Source: Chloroflexota bacterium (GTDB taxonomy: Bacteria; Chloroflexota; Anaerolineae; Promineifilales; Promineifilaceae). From it: DNA of 64,000 nt. The position numbers and the translations under genes were made by a program. The notes under the pieces are model-generated. The model saw only the letters and a list, made by a program, of their open reading frames with translations. It was not told the origin of the DNA and searched no databases. Where the stretch lies: the NCBI GenBank assembly GCA_014584575.1, contig JACTMP010000027.1:124001-188000 (forward strand). The letters run 5' to 3'. Of the stretch, positions 18,401 through 26,619 are shown piece by piece. How positions within the stretch are numbered: the first letter of the stretch is position 1; every line of letters starts with the position of its first letter.

Positions 18401-19543
18401 ACCAGCGGCCTGGCGGTGCATCCCACCAGCAGTAATATCGTTTATGCTGGGGCCAGACAGGCTTATATTGGTACCGGCTATTACCGGGGCGGTGTGCATA
18501 AGACGACCAATGGCGCTACATTTTCCCAACAAACCAACGGCCTGGAAAAGAGCTATGTCCTGGATATGGAGCCTGATCCCAACAACCCCATGAACGTATA
18601 CGCTGGCACCTGGGGTTCGGGTATCTTCAAAAGTGACGATGGCGGCGTCACCTGGGCACAGGCCAATGCTGGCCTTGACTTGCCTTTTGTTTACAGCCTG
18701 GAAGCGACGACAGGCCCCGCCGGCACGGTGCTATATGCCGGTACGTTTTACAGTGACCGAGGCTTATTCGTCAGTTATAACCAGGGGGCGTCCTGGCAGC
18801 CATTGCCGCCCAATCTGCCCGATGGACTGGCGCTTAATGTCTTCGATATTGAATCGGCCGATGGCTCACACGACAACCTGGTTATAGCCACGGGCAATGG
18901 CATTTATCGTAGCAGTGATGGCGGCCAGAACTGGACGTGGGGTCAGGTCTCTGGCGCGAATACCGTCAATATTATGTTGGATGTGGAACGAGCGTCCGGT
19001 TTGAGCAATCGGTTGTTGGCGGCCACCTATGGCGATGGCATTTACTACAGCACTGATGGCGGCTTTAACTGGACGCCGTCTACAGGGGAACCGTCTACCA
19101 TTGTATTCGGGCTGAGTGCATCGCCAGATATAGCGCAGGTGACACATATTTATGCGGCTAATGCCGGGACTTCGACGTTTACAGGGGGCACGGCCGTTGC
19201 CGGACTCTCGCGCAGTGTAGATGGCGGCGTCACCTGGCAGGCGGTCAATGACCCGGCGCTGGTAGGGGTTTCCTTCCGTTCGGTAGATCATGCACGGGAA
19301 GGGACGGGCGACGTCTTTGCCGGTAGTGTAGGGCAGGGCATGTGGGTCTCGCCTGATTTTTCGAGCCGGTGGTTCCGCATGAGCCAGGGTTTTACACCGC
19401 CGCGGGTGCGTTCCGTAGATGCCAATTTTGCCCTGCCGGATAAGGTGTTTGTGGGCACAGATGGTCAAGGCGCCTGGTGGCTCCATATGGTCAATTCGCC
19501 GACCTTGCATACGATTTATCTGCCGTCCATGACCAAACCTTGA
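15428..19543 (+). CDS. Large secreted Asp-box beta-propeller protein
   Basis: The 1371-aa product begins with a basic, then hydrophobic signal peptide (residues about 8-32). Residues about 75-310 look like a first propeller (repeated LYALNNTAQQLGTF-like and GTIYAS strands). Residues about 500-640 resemble a PPC domain (GGGTVWYRYTA; CDDDAEGTNFQSE). From about 640 onward there are eleven or twelve Asp-box motifs of the S-x-D/N-G-G-x-x-W type, as in sialidases, sortilin/VPS10 and photosystem assembly factor YCF48. AGGAGG lies 4 bases before ATG 15428. No catalytic residues were recognised and no anchor is visible at the C-terminus, so a secreted adhesive or binding role is most likely. Confidence 0.8.
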   Translation: MRQPIIHSHVGRLFCLGAFILLGVLVQMGSFAKTDTPHASALQPAPPIVTSAADCAAYDHYAGAEPPGYAQHCLQIQPGAPTLFSPTAPTDQGFAHDIGFVSDNVVQFTLNNFPGQTPLSSNAEAIFAYDYSYTGGTLYALNNTAQQLGTFNKYGGTFNPIGASVPLAGHTWTGMAINPVNGTIYASSTDVTTSTLYRLNADTGAVTMVGTITGVPGIISMAMNAQEQLYGHDIVTDSIYQIDPNTGTSTLIGPTGYDATFAQGMDFDNNDGTLYIFLYIGGGANVYGTVNLATGAVTPLAQDNPLGEFEGATQTVPPSLLFQPPNAVNGYFSDPHCGWCSTGQQSMADNFTVTGFATIQRIILWGGYFPGNIANAVDDFTVNFREDAGGIPGRIIASEKSVPLTRKQTGNVIFGVNEYEYTLTLILPISLPPGSYWLEIFNDTFGNSDSFFWETGELDSVHGVADSAYSLQVAGGSWVAQADNGLAVYMPPATIPAPAHDLFVNAHMVSALPFNHEVNVSAATVSGNDPNYSCGSMNQGGGTVWYRYTAVSNTPLVVHTQGSRYDTMLAVWQGTAGNLTNVACDDDAEGTNFQSEIKFVARAGQTYYFEVAAYGSNNSGNLMFSIVEGDEWLYRGPERPSPSINELTIDPENPNVVYAATTEGVYKSTNGGDTWVAKLNGLGTFGGLEVTNLVIHPTDSDTLYISTWGDGVYKSTNGGDSWVLQPSPITAQAALQSTSEMDEWIHAGGQALVTPDLLPGFLETAPEASGVGSAQGVIDKQTLLKGDSSLLFAPDVPTVPQPIHWAPANNLAIHPDNPDRVIVALFNNYGFFISENGGSSWAPLIMPSATITSGQAIAFAPSNANIAYASTGHGGANGGIFRSNDGGQTWSLTADSGSVATTVMHFAIDPNNPNRVLAATIGGGVVATVDGGANWDPSDAGMAGNEIALLNIEMFSENSNIVYATGYLWIWKSINGGASWAIADTSYLDFYTSGLAVHPTSSNIVYAGARQAYIGTGYYRGGVHKTTNGATFSQQTNGLEKSYVLDMEPDPNNPMNVYAGTWGSGIFKSDDGGVTWAQANAGLDLPFVYSLEATTGPAGTVLYAGTFYSDRGLFVSYNQGASWQPLPPNLPDGLALNVFDIESADGSHDNLVIATGNGIYRSSDGGQNWTWGQVSGANTVNIMLDVERASGLSNRLLAATYGDGIYYSTDGGFNWTPSTGEPSTIVFGLSASPDIAQVTHIYAANAGTSTFTGGTAVAGLSRSVDGGVTWQAVNDPALVGVSFRSVDHAREGTGDVFAGSVGQGMWVSPDFSSRWFRMSQGFTPPRVRSVDANFALPDKVFVGTDGQGAWWLHMVNSPTLHTIYLPSMTKP

Positions 19544-19581
19544 GGCGCTCTTGCTTTTGTTGATTCCGATATAGCTGATTG

Positions 19582-20033
19582 GTGGGCCTGCATTTCGTGG
19601 TTGAAGATGGCGAAGAGCATGGTGTCCCGGTAGCGGCTTTTATCATGTCATACTCGTTTGGCACAGGCGACCTTCGGGTTGGACTGCCGACTGTTGCATG
19701 ATGTGGGCGGGCAAAATTCGTGAGCCAGACTTATCGTTTGTCAGTCACCAACATGCGCACAAAATTGGTGAAAGATATTACGAGCCGCCAGATTTAGTGG
19801 CAGAAGTCATTTCTCCCGGCACGTGGCGAACAGACCGGCGCGACAAATTTTCCGAGTTCGCCCAGGCCGGTATCCCTGAATACTGGATTGTGGACCCGGA
19901 ACACGAAACAGTTGAGGTATTTGTATTAGATGAAGGGGTCTACAGGCTGCTGGTAAAAGCGACCAGGGAGGAAAGCGCCGACTCTGCCTTGTTACCTGGG
20001 TTTGACGTTGCCTGTGAAGAACTATTCGCCTGA
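19582..20033 (+). pseudogene. Uma2-family nuclease-like protein, frameshifted 5' part
   Basis: The open frame 19698-20033 has the core of a Uma2 (DUF820) PD-(D/E)XK protein: REPDLSFVS, then DLVAEVISPGTWRTDRRDKF and IPEYWIVDPEHETVEVF. It lacks the N-terminal half. An earlier stretch (19582-19694) in another frame, ending GDLRVGLPTVA, could be the missing part, which would put a frameshift near 19695. Uma2 genes are abundant in Chloroflexota and cyanobacteria. Either a pseudogene or a sequencing error. Confidence 0.6.
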
Positions 20034-20050
20034 AGCCAGAGAAAGACCAA

Positions 20051-20359
20051 ATGCTCAGTTCTATTCATGATTTTTTGATTGAAATACCAGAGTTGGCAGC
20101 CGGAATTGGCTTTATAGGATTTTTTGTGGGCGGTTTCTGTATCATGAATTTTATGGTTGCCATGACCCCTGAAGAAGCAATAGCGCGGGGGTATTCACCA
20201 ATACCTGCTGGTTGGGAAGCCGGTGTCTTTAATCATGGAAGCTATATCAGATGGCTGTTGCCTGAAAACTATCCTATTCTTTTCCTGGCTATAGTGATAC
20301 TCTGGTTCTATTGCATATACCTTCTTAATGACACTGCCATTACCTGGTCACAAAAATAA
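20051..20359 (+). CDS. Small membrane protein of unknown function
   Basis: This 102-aa protein has two hydrophobic helices, at about 17-37 and 73-92. A polar loop between them holds PEEAIARGYSPIPAGWEAG. I recognise no family. It starts 17 bases after the Uma2 frame and is the last gene before a hairpin element between convergent genes. A GAGAAAG stretch upstream could serve as a weak ribosome site. Confidence 0.55.
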   Translation: MLSSIHDFLIEIPELAAGIGFIGFFVGGFCIMNFMVAMTPEEAIARGYSPIPAGWEAGVFNHGSYIRWLLPENYPILFLAIVILWFYCIYLLNDTAITWSQK

Positions 20360-20456
20360 ACGGATTCACACAGAAATGGAATTTATTCCTATCGGTGTAA
20401 ACCCGTCTAAGTTATATCGTCCGTGCTTTATATCAAGAGTTGATGTTACTTAACGC

Positions 20457-20563
20457 AATGTGCAACTTTTATTTTGCCAGAAGAGCGGGGCACGCCCTCG
20501 TGCCCCGCGTGGGACGTGGGCGTCCCACGCTCCTCGATTAAATCGTGCAAAAAGTTGCACATC
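20457..20563. repeat. Inverted-repeat element between convergent genes
   Basis: ATGTGCAACTTTT on the left and AAAAGTTGCACAT on the right are exact inverse complements. Between them lie two further hairpins, GCGGGGCACG/CGTGCCCCGC and TGGGACG/CGTCCCA. It may act as a bidirectional terminator for the genes on both sides or be a small non-autonomous mobile element. Confidence 0.7.
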
Positions 20564-20572
20564 AGGTGTTAC

Positions 20573-23500
20573 TTATTCCCCTACGCCAATTACGAGTTCC
20601 GTGCTGGCGGAGCGGCCCCAGAGGGTGGGGGTGTACATGCCGCTGACTTCGGCGGGCATGGCGGTGAACGTGCCAGGCAAGATGGCGCGGGCGAAGTAGG
20701 TGAAGGTGCGCCGCCCCCTATCCATCTCCGTAACGAAAAAACTGACCCGGTCGCCGAAGATTTCTTTGTAGTTATACCCTAACGTTTCCCAATTCCAATC
20801 TCGCATCTGATATTGTTCAAACTCATCGGCAATATGGCTGGTGGTGTTTAGCCCTTCGTTTAATGCTTCCAGGCCACCGGGCAGTTTGTCTTCAATAATG
20901 AGATAGCTGCCATTTTCAGGTAAATTTACGGTGAGTTGTACTTTTACCAACTGCCCGGCAGTTATGGTCTCCAATGGCTCATTGGTGAGGGGATCAAGGT
21001 AAGCCCGGTTGACTGTGACCACCCCGGCGGCTTCAATTTCGGCCTGGGGGATGTAGACGCGGTTGTTGATGGTGTAGTACAACGGCCGTCCGCCGGTCTG
21101 ACCGCCACTCTGCGTCATCACAATCACATTTTCGCCATCAGCCAATTGCTCACGGGTAATCTGTACCGTTTGCGCAGGTGCGCCCTGGCCCAAGGCCCCC
21201 GAAGCGACCACCGTGCCGTTCACGGAGATGGCGAAATTGGTACTCGCCGCCGTTTCATTGAAGGCCGAAGCCAGCAGATGGTCGGTGAGCGCCAGAATGG
21301 TGAACGACGTCTCATTGGTGCTGCCCCAACCCTGGCTGCGGCGCTGCCCCATCAGCCAGCGCACGATGCCCCCTTCCAACTCGTGGCCGGGGCGGATTTG
21401 CACAAAGGCGCTCAACGCCAGCGCCGTGCTGCGCACATCCGAGGCCATAGTCTTGTGGTCGTAGTAACCATCGTGGTCGCTGCCGGCCCAGTGGACGAAG
21501 CCGTTAGTGTTCACGGCCGTCTCCGCCAATCCATCCACAATTTGCCGCGCCAACGGCCGTTCACCGACCGCATCCAATGTCAAGGCTATCCCGGCCAGGC
21601 TGAACACGTCCCCGTTTAGAGAGTCCAGATCAGCGGCCAGCGCCAGGGTGTCCTCCTTGTTGGGCTGCCCGGCTTCGGCCAGGGCATAGAGAGCAAAGGC
21701 GCGGGTGCGTGCGTCCATACTTTGCAGGTTTTCGTTCAGCCAGGTTGCGCCGCGCCCAATCACCGTTGGGTCTACTTCATAACCGGCGTCGGCCACTTGC
21801 GCCAGGCCAAAGATGACCCAGGCCGTCTGGTAATCATTGGTGCGGTCGTCATACCACCAGCCCCAGCCGCCGTCATTGTGCTGGAAGCCGTAGAGCCGCT
21901 GCACGCTGGCGTTGATGTAGGCGGGCAATTCCGCCTGCAACGTCGGGTTGGTCACGCCCAACTGGTTGAGCGCCCGGCCCACCACCGCGTTCGGCAGCGC
22001 CCGGCTCATCGTCTGCTCCACACAGCCATACGGGTAGCCGGTCAGGTATTCCAATCCTTCCAGCAGCGTCCCGGCAATGGAGCGGCTCAGTTGAATTTCG
22101 ACCACGCTCATGGGCAGGGCGTCGGCGGGGATGTCTACCGTTGTTTGCAACCGTGTACTAAACTGGCCGATTTGGGTGGTCACGTCGGGCACGGCCAATG
22201 GCTGAATGGTCAGCGGTAGTTGGATGGCGTCGCCCAGGATGCCTGATTCTGGCACGGCCGTGACCAACAATTCCACCACACCGGCTTCTACGGCCGTTAC
22301 CGGCCAGCCCACAATCTGCACCCCACCAGGGGCAATCGTGACGGTTTGTGTCGGCGACTCTCCAATCTCCAATCTCTGATCTCCGATCTCCAAATTCACC
22401 ACCACTGTTTGTGCTGCTTCGCTGTAATTGTGAACGATGGCGGAGAGTACGGCCGTGTCCCCCGCTGTCAGGATGCGCGGCAGCAGCGGCCGGGCGATGA
22501 TCGGCTGCCAGGTGGTGATGGTGTTGATGGCTTCGCCCACCTGCGTATCGGCCGTGGTTGCTTTGGCCGTCAGGCGCCAGGTGGTCAGGTTATCCGGCAG
22601 GGTGATGGTTACTTTCACTTCGCCGTTAAAGTCGGTGTAAAGGACGGGAAACCAGGCGGCCGTGTCCGGGAAATCGGCGCGTGGGCCGCCGGGGAAGCCG
22701 CCATCGCCGCCGCCGCCGCCGCCCATACCGCCGCCCCACAACTCCCGCGTCGGCCGCAGGGAGTTGTAGGTGTTCACCAGGCGGCTGCGCTGATAATAAA
22801 AGGCGTCATACATCGGGCCGGACAGTTCCGGGCTGAGGGCGAAAATGGCTTCGTCCACCAGCGCCAATGAGACCTCGGCGGAGACCGGTTCTCCCTGGTA
22901 ATTGGTGACGCGCACGGTGAAGGTGGCCTCTTCGCGGGGGGCGTACTGCGCTTTGTCTGGGGAAATGGTGACGTTGAGCCGTTTGGTTGTGGCCGGGACG
23001 CTAATGTTGTGGTAGGCGGTGAGCAAACGGCCGTCGGGCAAACTTTGATATGTCTCTGACTGGAGGGTTGTGTCCAGCGGCTGCCAGACGTTGACGGCCA
23101 CGTAGATGTTGGGCACGTCCGTCTCTTCAATAAGCAGGTCTACCAGGGTCAGCGGCGCGGTCAGGTTGATCAGTTGCTCGCGGTGGGTGCTGCCCCGTTC
23201 CCAGGTCAGCAGCGCCGGGCCGCTGACGGTGCTTTCGATGATGAGTTGGGCCGTTTCGCCGGGGGCGTAGCTGGTTTTGTCGGTGTCCAGGCGTAATTCG
23301 CCGTCGCTGCGGCCGTACCAGTTGCTATAAATGTCGCTGAAGGCGTAGACGTAGCTGGTGTATTGAATCGTGTTGCCGCGGGCGTCTGACCCTTTCAGCC
23401 GTATCTGGTAATAGCCCGGCTCCGTGATCGTGAACTGGGTGGAGGCGCGGCCCTGAGCGTCGGTGGTCAGGTTGGCGCTCTGGCGCACATCGTTGTAGCC

Positions 23501-26395
23501 GCGTGTGCTGCTCTGGTAGCGCGCCAGTTCCAGTGTCAGGGTGCGGTTGGCTACCGCTTCGCCAAAAACAGTCTGTACGTTGGCGCTGACAATGAATGGT
23601 TGGCCTGGGGCCTGCACGTAGCCGCCAAAGTCGGCCGTGATCGTTTCCAGAGCGTCGTAGAGGGTGATGGCTTTGAAGCCGCTGACGGTCTGGTGGCTGC
23701 CATCATCTACGGTGGCCTCAATACCCCATAGGCCCTGGCGCACGCTGCTGCCCCATTGCCAATAGGTGCCATAACCGCCGCCCAGGTCGGTGTCGCGGGG
23801 GATGCGGATGGTGGTGGTGAAACGGCCGTTCGCGTCCGTGCGCCCGGTGATGGGGCGGTCTACTGTGCTGTAATCTTCGTACCAACCGCTGCCATACCAT
23901 TCAGGGTTTTGGGTGAAGCGGCGGATGGTAATGCTGGCGTTGGGCACCGGCTCGCCAAAGTAGTAGGCGGTGTCTACGGTCACTGCGATGTTATCACCCA
24001 ACAGGTATTTGTCGGCGTCGGTGGCAATGGTCACTTCGTAGTCTGGCTTGCGGTAATCTTCCACCTTGAAAAGCTGGCGGTGGCTGGTACCGGCGACGAC
24101 AACTTCCACGTGGTAGTTGCCCAGCATGGCCCCCTCGGCCAGTTGGAACGTGCCATTCACCGTGCCAAAGTCGTTGGTGCGTAGTTCAAAGGTTTGCACC
24201 ACGTTGTTACGGCCGTCGCGGATTCGTACCGTCACCGGCGTTCCGGCCGGCGGCACGGTCAAGGTGGCGTCATCATCCAGGCGGACAATGGCTTTGAACT
24301 GGACTTCGTGCCCTGGTTTGTAAATGGGGCGGTCGGTGGTGATGAAGGCGGCCGATTGGGTGACGGACACCGGCGTGTCCCACCACTGCCGCCGCGAGCC
24401 GTAGCCGCTCTGCCACTCCGTGGAGAGGCCGCTGACGGTGATGTCATCCCCCTGGCGGGCGACGATGATGAGCGGTTCGATGGCCGGGGGGCCACCCTCG
24501 GCGAAGGGCGGCAGTTGGGTGCGGAAGACGCCAATTTCGTCGGCTGTGCCGCTGCTGAGCAGGTCGCCGCTACGGGCGTAAATGCCCACCTCGATGCCCG
24601 GCACGGGGTCGCCGTTGATGTCCGTTACCCAGGCCACAATCTGCCCGTTGGCTTCTTTGACGGCCAGGGTGTTTTCGGTGAGAACCAGGATGAGCTGGTC
24701 ATTCAGGCGGCCGACGGTGAGGTTGAGGATGTAGAGGCCGGGCGGCACGTCGGCGGGGATGATCACTTCCTGGACGTTGGCCCACTCGTTTGGGGAGGGT
24801 TTAGTTTCTTCTTGCCAGCTTTGCAAGAGGGGGAGACCGGTCAGGTCAATGGTCGTCTTGCTTTCTTCGCGCCAGGGCCAGTAATCTTTGAAGTTGGACG
24901 CATACCGGTCGAGGAATTGTTCCAGGTTAAGCTGGTACAGTTCAAAGCCGACGACTTGTACGTCGCCGCGGCTGACGATCTGGTATTGGATGGCGCGACG
25001 GCCCGAAGCCGCTTCGGGTTCGCCGTTCACGTCCAGCACCTGCGCATTGGGGCCGTAGCCAAAGTTGGCCACCTCCTGAAAGCGGCTGGTGCGAAAGTTC
25101 CAGCTTTGCGGCGCGTCCAGAATGGGTTCGTTGTCGGCGGAAAGGGCGGTTTCGGCAAGCGTCACCGTGTAGCTGGCGTTTTCGGCCAGCAAGCCGGCGG
25201 TTGGATGAAAAATGAGCGTTGTCTCCCGCCATTCAAACGCGCCGTCAATGGCCGGTTCAATGGCAAAGGCGGCTTCGGTGGCGGCCTGGTCCATGGGCCG
25301 GTCAAAGCGAATTTGCACCAGGGCGGCGGGGCTAACGTCGTGCCCGCCGGGGGCAAAGCTGAGGATGGGCGGCGGTGTGGTGAGCGCAGCGGCGACCAGC
25401 GGCGGCAGTTCGCTGCCGTCTTGCAGGAAGAGGGGGGCGATGAAGTTGACCGTGTAGGTGGTGTTGGCGCGCAAACGGCCGTCGGGCGTCAGTGTCAGCG
25501 TGTTGCCTTCGCTGTTCCAGGCCATCTTGCCCTGCACCGCCGGTTTGATCTCCAAGGCGCGGCTGACGCTGGCGGCGTCCATGGGGTAGTTGAACTGGAT
25601 GGTGAGGGGCGCTTCGGGGTCGCGTGTGGAGGGGCCGGTGATGGATGCTACGGGGTCGGCCAGGGAGAGGGGCCAGGTGTACGGCCGTGCCAGGGAGACG
25701 CCATCTTGATTGACGGCCGTTTTGCCCAGGGTGAACTGGTAGGCTTCGCCGAAGGCTAAGGGCTGTGTCAGGCTGAGGGTGAGGGTGTTGGTAGTGACGG
25801 CCAGGTCATAGGCCAACGGCGGTTCGATTTGCAGCGCGGCGGTTACGCTGTCGGCGTTCATGGGCTGGTTGAAGCGCAGGGTGATGGTGGGCAGTCGGTC
25901 GGTTGTTGTCGTCCGGGCCGGGGTGCGGCCGGCGACGAAGGGGGCGGGCAGGGTTTTCATCTGCCAGCGCGCGGTCTCGGCGAAGGCCAGGCCGCTGGCA
26001 CTGCGCAGGTCGGGGGGCAGGGTAATGGTGTAGCTGCGGTTGGAACTGAAACCGTCGTCCGGGGTGAAGGTGAGGGTGGTGGCGTCGTCGCTCCACACGG
26101 CCGTGCCGCGCAGCGTGGGCGAGAAGATGAGCGGCCGGGCCAGACCGGTGTCCATGGGCTGGTTGAAGTGGAGGACGAGCGGATCGCCGGGATGGAAGGC
26201 GTCCAGGTCATCGGGCAGGGTGACGGCCAGATGGTCGGGGAGGGCGGTGGGAGTGAGGGTGGGCACGGCCGTAGGCCGGGGTGTGGCCGTCACTTCAATG
26301 ACCTGGACGACGGTTTGGATGGGTCTATTGGCGTCGCAAGCGACAAAGAAGAGGAGAAAAAGAGCCAGAAATGCAAGATGGGTATACCGTTTCAT
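20573..26395 (-). CDS. Alpha-2-macroglobulin-family thioester lipoprotein
   Basis: The 1940-aa protein is a bacterial alpha-2-macroglobulin, thought to trap proteases at the cell surface or in the periplasm. A lipoprotein signal ends in the lipobox FVAC (Cys20). Four Big_5-like Ig domains with recurring RFDQPMD/LRFNQPMN patterns fill about 50-480. Macroglobulin domains follow, with a Gly-rich bait-like linker (GGGMGGGGGGDGG) before the A2M domain. The thioester motif GCVEQ (Cys1458, Gln1461) is intact and the helical thioester domain follows. The longer N-terminus exceeds E. coli YfhM. AGGAGG precedes the ATG. The usual partner, penicillin-binding protein 1C, is absent from the window. Confidence 0.88.
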   Translation of the reverse strand: MKRYTHLAFLALFLLFFVACDANRPIQTVVQVIEVTATPRPTAVPTLTPTALPDHLAVTLPDDLDAFHPGDPLVLHFNQPMDTGLARPLIFSPTLRGTAVWSDDATTLTFTPDDGFSSNRSYTITLPPDLRSASGLAFAETARWQMKTLPAPFVAGRTPARTTTTDRLPTITLRFNQPMNADSVTAALQIEPPLAYDLAVTTNTLTLSLTQPLAFGEAYQFTLGKTAVNQDGVSLARPYTWPLSLADPVASITGPSTRDPEAPLTIQFNYPMDAASVSRALEIKPAVQGKMAWNSEGNTLTLTPDGRLRANTTYTVNFIAPLFLQDGSELPPLVAAALTTPPPILSFAPGGHDVSPAALVQIRFDRPMDQAATEAAFAIEPAIDGAFEWRETTLIFHPTAGLLAENASYTVTLAETALSADNEPILDAPQSWNFRTSRFQEVANFGYGPNAQVLDVNGEPEAASGRRAIQYQIVSRGDVQVVGFELYQLNLEQFLDRYASNFKDYWPWREESKTTIDLTGLPLLQSWQEETKPSPNEWANVQEVIIPADVPPGLYILNLTVGRLNDQLILVLTENTLAVKEANGQIVAWVTDINGDPVPGIEVGIYARSGDLLSSGTADEIGVFRTQLPPFAEGGPPAIEPLIIVARQGDDITVSGLSTEWQSGYGSRRQWWDTPVSVTQSAAFITTDRPIYKPGHEVQFKAIVRLDDDATLTVPPAGTPVTVRIRDGRNNVVQTFELRTNDFGTVNGTFQLAEGAMLGNYHVEVVVAGTSHRQLFKVEDYRKPDYEVTIATDADKYLLGDNIAVTVDTAYYFGEPVPNASITIRRFTQNPEWYGSGWYEDYSTVDRPITGRTDANGRFTTTIRIPRDTDLGGGYGTYWQWGSSVRQGLWGIEATVDDGSHQTVSGFKAITLYDALETITADFGGYVQAPGQPFIVSANVQTVFGEAVANRTLTLELARYQSSTRGYNDVRQSANLTTDAQGRASTQFTITEPGYYQIRLKGSDARGNTIQYTSYVYAFSDIYSNWYGRSDGELRLDTDKTSYAPGETAQLIIESTVSGPALLTWERGSTHREQLINLTAPLTLVDLLIEETDVPNIYVAVNVWQPLDTTLQSETYQSLPDGRLLTAYHNISVPATTKRLNVTISPDKAQYAPREEATFTVRVTNYQGEPVSAEVSLALVDEAIFALSPELSGPMYDAFYYQRSRLVNTYNSLRPTRELWGGGMGGGGGGDGGFPGGPRADFPDTAAWFPVLYTDFNGEVKVTITLPDNLTTWRLTAKATTADTQVGEAINTITTWQPIIARPLLPRILTAGDTAVLSAIVHNYSEAAQTVVVNLEIGDQRLEIGESPTQTVTIAPGGVQIVGWPVTAVEAGVVELLVTAVPESGILGDAIQLPLTIQPLAVPDVTTQIGQFSTRLQTTVDIPADALPMSVVEIQLSRSIAGTLLEGLEYLTGYPYGCVEQTMSRALPNAVVGRALNQLGVTNPTLQAELPAYINASVQRLYGFQHNDGGWGWWYDDRTNDYQTAWVIFGLAQVADAGYEVDPTVIGRGATWLNENLQSMDARTRAFALYALAEAGQPNKEDTLALAADLDSLNGDVFSLAGIALTLDAVGERPLARQIVDGLAETAVNTNGFVHWAGSDHDGYYDHKTMASDVRSTALALSAFVQIRPGHELEGGIVRWLMGQRRSQGWGSTNETSFTILALTDHLLASAFNETAASTNFAISVNGTVVASGALGQGAPAQTVQITREQLADGENVIVMTQSGGQTGGRPLYYTINNRVYIPQAEIEAAGVVTVNRAYLDPLTNEPLETITAGQLVKVQLTVNLPENGSYLIIEDKLPGGLEALNEGLNTTSHIADEFEQYQMRDWNWETLGYNYKEIFGDRVSFFVTEMDRGRRTFTYFARAILPGTFTAMPAEVSGMYTPTLWGRSASTELVIGVGE

Positions 26396-26619
26396 TTTTA
26401 ATTCCCTCCTGCGATGGGGAAGGTGCCCCCACAGCAGTTTTTGGCAAACGATGTGAGCTACGGGTTAGTGTACGGCCGTATGCCGGACGCTGCCTGACGG
26501 GAATGGCGTGGGAAAGCTACGATTGGTGTGTGGGGTGGGTACGGCCGTTTTGCCCCAATCCTGCTATAATCCCGCCGACTTGTTGGGACGAATTGAAACC
26601 GGTGAGGAAAATTGCCGCC
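26396..26619. other. Divergent promoter region before the restriction-modification island
   Basis: These 224 bases separate the minus-strand macroglobulin gene from the first methyltransferase. They hold TATAAT at 26565-26570 for the rightward unit, with no clear -35 box, and two ACGGCCGT copies. No repeats or terminators are visible. Confidence 0.45.
26565..26570 (+). promoter_or_regulatory. Candidate -10 box for the restriction-modification unit
   Basis: A perfect TATAAT lies 50 bases before the preferred ATG 26620. It matches the CTGCTATAATCCCGCC context seen at 6432-6447. No good -35 element at 16-18 bp was found. Confidence 0.4.

Noticed and set aside
24194..25759. 521-aa plus-strand open frame
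   Set aside because: It is the shadow of the macroglobulin gene on the other strand, with Gly/Arg/Val-rich, repetitive composition and no family features.
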